Shown here: positions 24,447 to 32,633 of the stretch, piece by piece | Numbering within the stretch: position 1 is the stretch's first letter | Layout of the letters: every line of letters starts with the position of its first letter | The notes under the pieces: generated by a model | Databases searched by the model: none | Told to the model about the DNA's origin: nothing | The model's input: the letters and a program-made list of their open reading frames with translations, nothing else | Position numbers and translations under genes: made by a program | DNA from: Salinivirgaceae bacterium | GTDB taxonomy: Bacteria > Bacteroidota > Bacteroidia > Bacteroidales > SZUA-534 | Assembly: GCA_017557785.1 (NCBI GenBank) | Contig: JAFYYA010000050.1 | Coordinates: 62,001-126,000, forward strand | DNA length: 64,000 nucleotides | Direction of reading: 5' to 3'

Positions 24447-25912
24447 TGGCAATGAGAATAAATATTATAATCGTTTTATTGTCAATGTTTTGTGCAGCGT
24501 GCAACGAACGAGTTGACCTTTCGGCAACTTCCGATGCGCTGCCGCCCGTAACGCCCGATTATGCGTCGGTGACAGTGCCTGTAAACATTGCCCCGCTTAA
24601 CATTATGGCTGACGGCAAGGCCGAAAAAATCGACGTGACTATTTGTTCGTCAGACGGGAAAGCGGTTCTTCACTCGCAATCGGCACAAGCCACAAGTTTC
24701 AACATTGCCGAATGGCATCGTCTGCTTGCCGAAAATATCGGTAAATCAATCGTTTACAAAGTAGCGATAAAAAAGAATGGCAAATGGACGCAATACAAAC
24801 CTTTTGATATTTTTGTCAGCCCCGACAGTATCGATTACGGATTGGTTTACAGGCTGATAGCGCCTGGTTACGAGACATTTGCAAGTATGGGCATCTATGA
24901 GCGCAATCTCTCAAACTTCGAGCAACGCACGATTGTTGAGAACAACTTGCTGCAGAACAACTGCGTCAACTGCCACTCGTTTTGCCAATGGAAAACCGAC
25001 AAGATGAGCCTGCACGTCCGCGGTTCGCACGGCTGCACAATAATTCTGACGGACAATCAGTTGCAAGTTTATAACACCCGAACCGACAGCACTCGCGGCA
25101 ACTGCGTTTATCCGTCGTGGCACCCTGACGGCCGCCATATTGCCTATTCGGTGAACGAAACCCGACAGATTTTCCACGCCGCCAATCCTAAGCGCATCGA
25201 AGTCATCGACCGCTGGTCGGATGTGGTTGTGCTTGATACCAAGACAAATACGCTCTCGAGTTCGCCGCTTTTGATGTCGAAAGACAAATTTGAGACGTTC
25301 CCTTATTTTTCACCCGACGGCAAATGGCTCTATTTCTGCAGCGCAAAAGCCGTTGATATGGACACCGCGCCCCAAAGCGTGCATTACGACCTTTGCCGCA
25401 TTGCTTTCGATAGCGAATTGGGTACGTTGGGCAATCAGGTAGATACGATTGTAAACGCTTCATCCATCGGCAAAAGCGTTTCGTTTCCGCGTCCGTCGCC
25501 CGATGGCAGGTTTGTGGCCTACACGCTTTCCGATTACGGGCAATTCTCAATCTGGCATCCCGAGTCTGACGTTTGGCTGCTCAATCTTTCCGATGGCACA
25601 ACCCGCCGTCTCGACAACCTGAACAGCAATGATGTCGACAGTTATCATAGTTGGTCGTCTAACGGACGATGGATGGTGGTTTCGAGCCGCCGCGAGAACG
25701 GGTTGTTTACGCAGCCGTATTTTGCCCATATCGACACCTGCGGCAATGCAACAAAGGCTTTCCGTCTGCCGCTTCGTTCGCCCGCCGACTTCGACGAGAT
25801 GTTCTACTCATTCAACGTTCCTGAATTTATTGCCGAGCCCATTCGGTTGAATGTCAGAGAATTGGAAAAGAAGGTTGAACGGCATGATTTGAAGAAATTC
25901 ACGTTTAAATAA
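24443..25912 (+). CDS. TolB-like beta-propeller lipoprotein with one CXXCH motif (module copy B)
   Basis: A 489-residue paralogue of the protein at 13848-15350. It has a signal ending MFCAACNE, then PVNIAPLNIMADGKAEK, SPDSIDYGLVYRL, MGIYERNLSNF and CVNCHSF (C174, C177, H178). Propeller blades follow (YPSWHPDGRHIAYS, FPYFSPDGKWLYF, FPRPSPDGRFVAYTL, YHSWSSNGRWMVVSS). Four bases overlap with the upstream membrane-protein gene indicate translational coupling. Conservation of the CXXCH between two otherwise diverged copies suggests the motif matters. Location: exported, lipid-anchored, probably periplasm or outer membrane. Confidence 0.75.
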   Translation: MMAMRINIIIVLLSMFCAACNERVDLSATSDALPPVTPDYASVTVPVNIAPLNIMADGKAEKIDVTICSSDGKAVLHSQSAQATSFNIAEWHRLLAENIGKSIVYKVAIKKNGKWTQYKPFDIFVSPDSIDYGLVYRLIAPGYETFASMGIYERNLSNFEQRTIVENNLLQNNCVNCHSFCQWKTDKMSLHVRGSHGCTIILTDNQLQVYNTRTDSTRGNCVYPSWHPDGRHIAYSVNETRQIFHAANPKRIEVIDRWSDVVVLDTKTNTLSSSPLLMSKDKFETFPYFSPDGKWLYFCSAKAVDMDTAPQSVHYDLCRIAFDSELGTLGNQVDTIVNASSIGKSVSFPRPSPDGRFVAYTLSDYGQFSIWHPESDVWLLNLSDGTTRRLDNLNSNDVDSYHSWSSNGRWMVVSSRRENGLFTQPYFAHIDTCGNATKAFRLPLRSPADFDEMFYSFNVPEFIAEPIRLNVRELEKKVERHDLKKFTFK

Positions 25913-25932
25913 AACGGGCGTAGTGCATTGAA

Positions 25933-26574
25933 TCAACTTCGCCCTTTCAGTGCTTCGTCTTCTTCTGCGGTGTCGTCTTTCATCAGCGGCAGACTGGCAC
26001 TTTTGCGGACGGCCCAGATGCGAATCAGAATCACTGACGATGCGCTCAAAATCTCGCACATGGCATTGCCGATGCCAATTTTTTGGCAAATATAAAAGAT
26101 GAAACCGCCTAATATGCAGGCAGTTGCGTATACGTCTTTGCGGAAGATGAGCGGCACTTCGTTGATGAGCGTGTCGCGCAGAATGCCGCCCGCCGCGCCC
26201 GTCAGCGTGCCCATGATGATGTTCACCCAAATAGGAAATCCCGCTGCAAGGCTTTTCTCGAATCCCACAACAGTGAACAGACCAAGCCCGATGGCATCGA
26301 ACAGGAACATTGTGGTGTTCATTCGAACCAGTTGCTTGCCGAGAATTATCACCAGCAGAAGTGCAAAACCTGTGACAATCAGATAAGAAGGCTGTAGCAT
26401 CCAAAAAGGTGTGACGCCGAGCAGAAGGTCGCGGATGGTGCCGCCGCCCACAGCCGTCACCAAACCGACAACGTAGGCGCCAAACCAGTCGAATTTCTTC
26501 GCTGCCGCCATGCGGATTCCGCTTATCGCGAAAGCGAAAGTTCCGATGTAGTCGAGTATGATGGTGAAAGTCAT
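25933..26574 (-). CDS. TRIC-family cation channel (YadS/UPF0126 type) membrane protein
   Basis: A 213-residue inner-membrane protein with seven hydrophobic helices arranged as an inverted repeat. The two glycine-rich kinks, VGGGTIRDLLLG and AAGGILRDTLI, are the duplicated family signature. Prokaryotic TRIC relatives conduct potassium or sodium as trimers. The gene is convergent with the propeller gene. A GGGCG/CGCCC inverted repeat spanning the two stop regions (about 25917-25945) may act as a weak shared terminator. Confidence 0.88.
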   Translation of the reverse strand: MTFTIILDYIGTFAFAISGIRMAAAKKFDWFGAYVVGLVTAVGGGTIRDLLLGVTPFWMLQPSYLIVTGFALLLVIILGKQLVRMNTTMFLFDAIGLGLFTVVGFEKSLAAGFPIWVNIIMGTLTGAAGGILRDTLINEVPLIFRKDVYATACILGGFIFYICQKIGIGNAMCEILSASSVILIRIWAVRKSASLPLMKDDTAEEDEALKGRS

Positions 26575-26578
26575 GGAA

Positions 26579-26660
26579 GTTAGGTGTTGGGGGGTAGGTG
26601 TTAGTTAATTACGAATTTTGAATTACGAATTACGACCATTGTCCGTTGTCTGTAGTCTAA
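26579..26660. repeat. Longest 7-bp tandem repeat tract, three sequence variants in one phase, overlapping the murB stop
   Basis: Almost twelve heptamers without a phase slip: GTTAGGT-type (26579-26606), AATTACG-type (26607-26634) and TCTGTAG-type (26635-26660). The stop codon of murB (26657-26659, reverse strand) lies in the last unit and the start codon of the TRIC gene is 4 bases from the other end, so the tract is the entire intergenic gap. Confidence 0.85.
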
Positions 26661-27679
26661 ATAACAATTGCTTCTGGTTCTATTTTTACACCAAAATTTT
26701 CAAACACAGCGTTTTGAACGTGGTGAGCCACATCAATGATGTCGCGGCCAGTGGCGCCGCCCAGATTGACGAGCACCAACGCCTGCTGTGTGTGTACACC
26801 TGCCGTTTTTGCCGCATTGGTATAGCCTTTCAGTCCGCAGCGGTCAATCATCCAGCCGGCGGCAACCTTCACGCGGCCTTCGCCCGCAGGGTAGGTAACC
26901 ATGTCCGGAAACTTGGCCAAGAGTTTTTCGGCCACAACAGCATCAACCGTCGGGTTTTTGAAGAAACTGCCCACATTGCCCAGCACTTTCGGGTCGGGCA
27001 GTTTGCTGTTGCGAATGTTGATAATTGCCTGTCGGATAGTACGCAGCGATGGTCCACCCAGTTTTTCAATCTCGCCGCTCAAACTGCCGTAATGAGTCAC
27101 AAACTGCGGCTTTTTCGATAGTCGATATACCACAGAGTCAACCAGATACTTGTCTTTCAACTCGTGCTTGAACGCGCTGTCGCGATAGCCGAAACGGCAT
27201 TCGGCATTGGTCAGAGTGGTGGTTGAGCCATCGGTCAGGCTGACAATGTTCACACTTTCAATAGCGTCTTTGGCTTCACGGCCGTATGCACCAATGTTCT
27301 GTACAGGTGATGCGCCAACAGTTCCCGGAATAAGCGACAGATTCTCGATTCCGCCCAAATTGCGCTCAACGGCCCATTCCACAAGCGTGTCCCACACGGT
27401 TCCCGCGCCAGCCTTCACAAGGCAGTAATCGTCGGTTTCGCTCTCAATGCTGATGCCCGAATTGTCAGGATGGATTATAATGCCATCGAAATTATTGACA
27501 AACAAGATGTTGCATCCGCCGCCGAGAATCAGAATCCGCTTGTCGGTCAACGCACCAATCTGGCTGATGAGTTGACGTATGTCGTCGGGTGAGTGGTAGA
27601 TGCAAAGTCGTTTGGTCGTCACATCTAACCCAAACGAATTCAATTCTTTAAGCCGAGCGTTTTCAACAATCTGTGGCAT
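26657..27679 (-). CDS. murB: UDP-N-acetylenolpyruvoylglucosamine reductase
   Basis: From the ATG at 27679 a 340-residue protein; the ATG at 27730 adds 17 residues unlike the family. It has LNSFGLDV at the start, ILGGGCNILF for FAD binding, IGAYGREAKDAI, GYRDSAFK, the catalytic-type serine in GNVGSFFKNP, and a C-terminal segment with VFENFGVKIEPEAIVI. MurB reduces the enolpyruvyl ether of UDP-GlcNAc to give UDP-MurNAc, the second committed step of peptidoglycan synthesis, in the cytoplasm with NADPH and FAD. Confidence 0.93.
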   Translation of the reverse strand: MPQIVENARLKELNSFGLDVTTKRLCIYHSPDDIRQLISQIGALTDKRILILGGGCNILFVNNFDGIIIHPDNSGISIESETDDYCLVKAGAGTVWDTLVEWAVERNLGGIENLSLIPGTVGASPVQNIGAYGREAKDAIESVNIVSLTDGSTTTLTNAECRFGYRDSAFKHELKDKYLVDSVVYRLSKKPQFVTHYGSLSGEIEKLGGPSLRTIRQAIINIRNSKLPDPKVLGNVGSFFKNPTVDAVVAEKLLAKFPDMVTYPAGEGRVKVAAGWMIDRCGLKGYTNAAKTAGVHTQQALVLVNLGGATGRDIIDVAHHVQNAVFENFGVKIEPEAIVI

Positions 27680-27826
27680 ATCTGTTGTTTTTGGCAAAGG
27701 TAATCGGCGCACGTTGATTGCCGACAGCAATTTATCAACAGTTAGAGTTGATAGGTTAGGGGCGTATAGGTTTCACAATGAATAAACGAATCGTTGAAAA
27801 CTTGCTTTTAAGTCGGCTGGTTTAAG

Positions 27827-27857
27827 TTTTCAGTTTGCGTTTACGTTTTTATATTTG
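27827..27857 (+). promoter_or_regulatory. Predicted promoter of the peptide transporter gene
   Basis: TTTT (27827-27830), 19 bases, then TATATTTG (27850-27857), a full match to the TAnnTTTG -7 box. The ATG of the transporter is 20 bases downstream. Confidence 0.65.
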
Positions 27858-27877
27858 CCTGATAAAACAATACATCA

Positions 27878-29434
27878 ATGTTCAAAAATCATCCAAAAGG
27901 GCTTTTGGCGGCAGCCTTGAGTAATATGGGCGAGCGGTTTGGCTACTATATTATGAATGCCGTTCTGGTGCTGTTTCTTTGCTCAAAATTCGGTTTGTCC
28001 GAAGAGAAGGCGACAGCCATCTATTCAGTGTTTTATATGGGAATCTACATTCTGAGCCTTGTGGGTGGCATTATTGCCGACCGCACTCAGAACTACAAGG
28101 CCACCATCCAGTCGGGTTTGTTGGTTATGGCCACGGGCTATGTCATTCTGGCGGTGCCTATTCTGGCCACTGCTGGCAACATTGGGTGGCTTCTGCCGCT
28201 CACTTGCGTGGCACTATTCCTGATTGCTTTCGGCAACGGTCTGTTCAAGGGCAACTTGCAGGCCATTGTGGGTCAGATGTATGACAATTTCGAAGCCGAA
28301 GCCGCCAAGCAGGGCGAAGAAGCGCTGGCTATTGCCAAAAGCCGCCGTGACCCTGGTTTCCAGATTTTCTATATGTTCATCAATGTAGGCGGACTGATTG
28401 CGCCGTTTGTAGCACCTGTTCTGCGTGGTTGGTGGTTGGGTGTCAACGATTTGGCCTACAACGCCGACCTTCCGGCACTCTGCCATCAGTATATTGCTGC
28501 TGGTGCGGCTATGGCGCCTGATGCTCTTGCAAAACTCAACGACCTGATTCCGGCAGTGGCTGCTGCAGTTCCTGCCGATTTGGGCGCGTTCTGCCGCAAC
28601 TATCTCGATGTGTTCAACACCGGCGTTCACTATTCATTTATCGCTTCGGTGGTGGCAATGCTCATTTCGCTCACCATTTTTGTGACAACCAAACGCCAAC
28701 TGCCTACACCGGCAAAACGTACGGCTCAGGCAAGTGTTGAGTACACAGCGGAAGAAAAGGCTGCAATGGCCACCGAAATCCGCCAGCGCATCTATGCTCT
28801 TTTTGCAGTGCTGGTGATTGCAGTGTTCTTCTGGTGGTCGTTCCATCAGAATGGCACGTCGATGTCGCTCTTTGCACGCGATTTTGTCATCACATCGGCC
28901 ATTCCGCCAGAGATTTGGCAGGCCGTCAATCCATTCTTTGTCATTGTGCTCACATTCCCGATAATGTGGCTTTTCGGCACTCGCTGGGGGCGTACATTCT
29001 CGACGCCGCGTAAGATTGGCATCGGTATGGGCATTGCCGGATTGGCTTATATCATTATGACTGTGTTCTGTGCAACTAAAGGCTATCCTTCGGCAACCGC
29101 ATTCCGTGAACTTGATGCTGCAACAGCCGGCACACTTAAATCGGGTCCGGTGATACTGATAATTTATTATTTCTTCATGACTGTGGCCGAGTTGTTCATC
29201 AGTCCGCTTGGCCTGAGTTTCGTGTCGAAGGTGGCACCTAAAAACCTGCTCGGTCTGTGCCAGGGACTTTGGCTTGGCGCAACGGCCGTGGGCAACGGAT
29301 TCCTTTGGATTGGACCGCTCATGTATAATAAAATTCCTATCTGGCAATGCTGGGCTGTGTTCTTTGCTGTCTGCTTCATCTCAATGGCCGTAATGTTCGG
29401 AATGGTCAAGTGGCTTGAGAAGGTGACGAAGTAA
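27878..29434 (+). CDS. Proton-dependent oligopeptide transporter (POT family, MFS)
   Basis: A 518-residue inner-membrane protein with about 12-14 helices. The POT signature ExxERFxYY is seen as MGERFGYY (ERFGYY 19-24), followed by a loop with GGIIADRTQNYKATI. Relatives import di- and tripeptides with protons, which fits a proteolytic gut-type lifestyle. A long hydrophilic segment with acidic residues (about 135-150) and a second around 185-245 interrupt the membrane pattern. The gene begins close to its own promoter and is followed after 11 bases by a DUF4924 gene. Confidence 0.92.
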   Translation: MFKNHPKGLLAAALSNMGERFGYYIMNAVLVLFLCSKFGLSEEKATAIYSVFYMGIYILSLVGGIIADRTQNYKATIQSGLLVMATGYVILAVPILATAGNIGWLLPLTCVALFLIAFGNGLFKGNLQAIVGQMYDNFEAEAAKQGEEALAIAKSRRDPGFQIFYMFINVGGLIAPFVAPVLRGWWLGVNDLAYNADLPALCHQYIAAGAAMAPDALAKLNDLIPAVAAAVPADLGAFCRNYLDVFNTGVHYSFIASVVAMLISLTIFVTTKRQLPTPAKRTAQASVEYTAEEKAAMATEIRQRIYALFAVLVIAVFFWWSFHQNGTSMSLFARDFVITSAIPPEIWQAVNPFFVIVLTFPIMWLFGTRWGRTFSTPRKIGIGMGIAGLAYIIMTVFCATKGYPSATAFRELDAATAGTLKSGPVILIIYYFFMTVAELFISPLGLSFVSKVAPKNLLGLCQGLWLGATAVGNGFLWIGPLMYNKIPIWQCWAVFFAVCFISMAVMFGMVKWLEKVTK

Positions 29435-29445
29435 ACAACACGCTT

Positions 29446-29997
29446 ATGTACGTAGCATATCAGAAAAAGAGAGAGAATATCTGCGAGTATTTTCTCTATA
29501 TGTTTCAGATAGAAGACATTATCAGGGCTTGCGGACTTAACCGGCAGACGATTGAGCAAACCGTTATGCCACGATACTCGCACGAGCCTGCTGTTCAGGC
29601 CGAAGTGAGCCAATGGTATTTCGGTCTTGCCGACCAAATGGAAGAAGAGCGCATTCAAGCGCACGGGCATCTGGTATCGCTGGCTAACAAAATCAACGAA
29701 GTGCTTGATTTTCATCTCTACCTGATGAATAATCCAAAGGAAGTGGCTTATCAGATGCAGTTTGCAAAAGTTGAGCCAATCATTGGCGAACTGCGTCAGA
29801 AACAGCCGTCAGCCGATACGCTTAGCGACTTGCATCTGGCGCTCAACGCTGTATATGGCTTCACCATTCTGCGGCTGAAAGGCACACAGGTGTCGAAAGA
29901 AACGGCTGCTGCCATCTCATCGCTGGTGGTATGGCTCAACGCTCTGTCAGCCAAATTCAAAGATTACGAAACGGGTGAGTTGAAACTTGATTTGTAA
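29446..29997 (+). CDS. DUF4924-family protein
   Basis: A 183-residue, soluble, mostly helical protein with no signal peptide. The N-terminus MYVAYQKKRENICEYFLYMFQIEDIIRAC and the following YFGLADQMEEERIQAHGHL match my memory of DUF4924, a family restricted to Bacteroidota with no known role. It follows the peptide transporter by 11 bases and is probably co-transcribed. Its stop codon directly abuts the stop of the convergent phosphatase gene, with no base in between. Confidence 0.75.
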   Translation: MYVAYQKKRENICEYFLYMFQIEDIIRACGLNRQTIEQTVMPRYSHEPAVQAEVSQWYFGLADQMEEERIQAHGHLVSLANKINEVLDFHLYLMNNPKEVAYQMQFAKVEPIIGELRQKQPSADTLSDLHLALNAVYGFTILRLKGTQVSKETAAAISSLVVWLNALSAKFKDYETGELKLDL

Positions 29998-32580
29998 TCA
30001 AAGGTCCTGAGAGTTGTAGCGGATTCCGATTACAAGAATGTCATCAACCTGGTCGTAGCGGCCGCGCCATTCGTCGTGAGCCTTTATAATCAGGTTTTTC
30101 TGCTCTTTCATTGGCAGGTCTTTGATTTCGTCGAGCAGGTCCTTGAATCGTTTTGTAAGGTATTTCTTGCCATCGCCGCCGCCAAACTGGTCGATAATAC
30201 CGTCAGAGAAGATGTAGAACTGGTCGCCTGGTTTGAACGTGTGCTCGTGGTTAGTGTAGTTGCTGTTTACCGCTGTGCCCGAAATGTTGCTCGTAATAGG
30301 AATCTTGTCGCCTTTCAACTCAACAAACTCGTTACCACTGTAAAGGTACATCGGGCGTAGGGCACCGGCATATTCAATCAGGTGATTCTCTTTGTCGATG
30401 ACAGCAACGGCAATGTCCATTCCGTCATTGTTCTGATCAAGCATTCCTTCGCTTTTCAGCGATATTTTGATTTTCCGGTTCAGGTGCTTGAGAATGTCGG
30501 CAGGGCGGTATATGGCATTGTGAATCACAATCGAATTCAGCAGATAACTTCCAATGATTGAAAGGAATGCGCCAGGAACGCCATGTCCGGTGCAGTCGAC
30601 AGCGGCAATAAAATACTTGTTGTCGATGCGGTGATACCAGTAGAAGTCGCCGCTGACAATGTCTTTCGGCATGAAGAGCACGAAACTGTCGCTGAAGTCG
30701 CGTTGTATCTGCTTGATTTTTGGCATCATGGCTGTCTGTATGCGCTTTGCGTAGCGTATGCTGCCGAAAATCTCGTTCTGCTTGGCTTCAATCTCGTCTT
30801 TTTGCAGCAAGGCAAGGTTGCGCTGCTTTTCGGCTTCAGCCTTCTGTTGCTCGACTTTCTTCTCGTACAGTTTCAGTTGGGTGATGTCGGCATCCACAGC
30901 GATAATGAGTGTCACATTCTCTTGAGCGTCTAGAATAGGGGTAAGGGTTGTCTGCATCCAGATGCTCTCGTCGTCGTCAGATTTTTCTTCCGACTCGTAC
31001 GAAGCGACCACTTTCTGGTTCAGGCAGGTAGAGAGTGCGTCCTGCAGGCTCTCTGGGGTTGCGCTGACATCGACAATGTTGATATGCGGTCCAGCCTTGT
31101 ATTCTTCAAGGGTTTTGTTGATGAGTTTGCCAAACGCGGCGTTGAACCAGTCGATCTCGCCGTTGGGTTGGAATATCGAGATGCGGTTGTTCGACAGATT
31201 TGTCACCTGCGATATTTTGTTCAACTCATTGTTTTTCAGTTGCAACAGTTCTTTTTGTGCCCGCAACTCTTCGCGTTGGTCTTGAAGTGCGTTTTTCTGT
31301 TGAATCAGTTCTTCACGTTGTGAGTTCAACTCTTCGTTCTGCTGGTTAATCAGTTCGGTGCGCTTGCTAATGCTTTTTTCCAGATTCTGGTTCATTTCGT
31401 AATATTCGGTACGCGATTTGACAAATTTCCGTCCGAAATGAAGCAGCGATAGTGCAGCCAAAGCCATCAGTGCAATCTTCACGTAATGCTCGTTGGTATA
31501 GACAAGCATGCCGTGTTCTTTGTCGATAATATTCCTATAAATGAGCGAAATAAGAATTGTGGCCGATATCAAAACGTGCAGGATGAATACGGGTGAGCGT
31601 TTTTGCCAGTTCGATGCCACACTATAGAAGAAATATGCAAATGTGAGTGTGATCAATATCTTCAGCATTATTACCCTTGACAGGGAATCGAACGATACTA
31701 ATGATATGATTGTGGTTATAGCACCCAGCAAAATCATCATGTTCGATAAATCGTAACGCAGTTTTTTGATTGGTCGCGGCGGCATATTGTATTTCTGATA
31801 GTAGATGAACGCCGTGATCGCCAGCGGTTTCATCAATTTGCCAAACAAAATGTTGGTCGATGGTGAGTTCGGAACAAGATATCGGAAAAGAGTAAGGTCG
31901 TAATGCAGCAGCAGAAACAATAGGCAGAGCATCAGATTCAGACTGGCGACGTAAACTTTCTGATGTTCTGAAATGTACAGCAACAGCATTGCTAGAATGG
32001 TCAGCAGGGCGAGCGCGTACACCAGTCCGTTCATTGTTTGGTCGAAGGTGCCTTCGTCGAAGAACTGCTTGCCGGGTTTCATCTCTATTGGGATTTGCAC
32101 CACGTGGGGCTGTGCCGAGAATTTTATGCAATAAGTTGCTGTGGTCAAAGGCATTATTGTCACCACAAAATTATAGAACTTTGAGTCGCTGGGGCGCTGT
32201 GAGAATGGGTAGTTCAAGCCTGTATTAAAGAATGTTGAGTCGTTGACTGAGTGAAAGACCAGTTCGTAAATCGTTGGGTTTTTCAGGCTTAAAAAGAACG
32301 ATTGCCGGCGTTTGGTGTTGTTAGTCACGCTGAAGAGCACCCATGTGTCGTTTTTGTTGCCGCCGATGGTTATCACATTGCCGGGCAGTTGGTTGTAGTT
32401 GCGGAAGAATTTTTCCGATGTGGCGGTTTCGAATGTCATTCCGCCTGTTGGGTCTTCATAGTAGAAGATGTTTTCCGAAAGGTCGAGTTGCTTGTCAACG
32501 TTGGCATCAGTCAACACAATGGCTGCCTGACACAAAAAGGTCAGATTCAGCAAAATCGCTATAATAGAGAGTCTCTTCAT
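29998..32580 (-). CDS. Membrane-bound SpoIIE-type PP2C phosphatase with 7TMR-DISM sensor and PAS domain
   Basis: An 860-residue signalling protein. In order: signal peptide (1-19), an extracytoplasmic 7TMR-DISMED2-like beta domain (about 30-175), seven membrane helices (about 180-385), a Gln/Glu-rich coiled coil (about 395-455), a PAS-like domain (about 460-575), and a second coiled coil. A SpoIIE/PP2C phosphatase domain closes it, with FYWYHRIDNKYFIAAVDCTGHGVPGAFLS, GMDIAVAVID and a DGIIDQFGG segment. The metal-binding acidic residues are present. It probably senses an external or membrane signal and dephosphorylates an anti-sigma or similar protein; the partner is not in the window. It has an E/D-rich output with no histidine kinase domain. 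Confidence 0.87.
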   Translation of the reverse strand: MKRLSIIAILLNLTFLCQAAIVLTDANVDKQLDLSENIFYYEDPTGGMTFETATSEKFFRNYNQLPGNVITIGGNKNDTWVLFSVTNNTKRRQSFFLSLKNPTIYELVFHSVNDSTFFNTGLNYPFSQRPSDSKFYNFVVTIMPLTTATYCIKFSAQPHVVQIPIEMKPGKQFFDEGTFDQTMNGLVYALALLTILAMLLLYISEHQKVYVASLNLMLCLLFLLLHYDLTLFRYLVPNSPSTNILFGKLMKPLAITAFIYYQKYNMPPRPIKKLRYDLSNMMILLGAITTIISLVSFDSLSRVIMLKILITLTFAYFFYSVASNWQKRSPVFILHVLISATILISLIYRNIIDKEHGMLVYTNEHYVKIALMALAALSLLHFGRKFVKSRTEYYEMNQNLEKSISKRTELINQQNEELNSQREELIQQKNALQDQREELRAQKELLQLKNNELNKISQVTNLSNNRISIFQPNGEIDWFNAAFGKLINKTLEEYKAGPHINIVDVSATPESLQDALSTCLNQKVVASYESEEKSDDDESIWMQTTLTPILDAQENVTLIIAVDADITQLKLYEKKVEQQKAEAEKQRNLALLQKDEIEAKQNEIFGSIRYAKRIQTAMMPKIKQIQRDFSDSFVLFMPKDIVSGDFYWYHRIDNKYFIAAVDCTGHGVPGAFLSIIGSYLLNSIVIHNAIYRPADILKHLNRKIKISLKSEGMLDQNNDGMDIAVAVIDKENHLIEYAGALRPMYLYSGNEFVELKGDKIPITSNISGTAVNSNYTNHEHTFKPGDQFYIFSDGIIDQFGGGDGKKYLTKRFKDLLDEIKDLPMKEQKNLIIKAHDEWRGRYDQVDDILVIGIRYNSQDL

Positions 32581-32633
32581 TGCCCTTCACCAACGAGCCC
32601 TAAATATAGCAAATAATATTCTAGAATTGAAAT

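Noticed and set aside
25917-25945. GGGCG/CGCCC inverted repeat between the propeller and TRIC genes as a firm terminator
   Set aside because: There is a long loop, a mismatch and only three Ts, so it is mentioned in the TRIC entry but not called as a feature.
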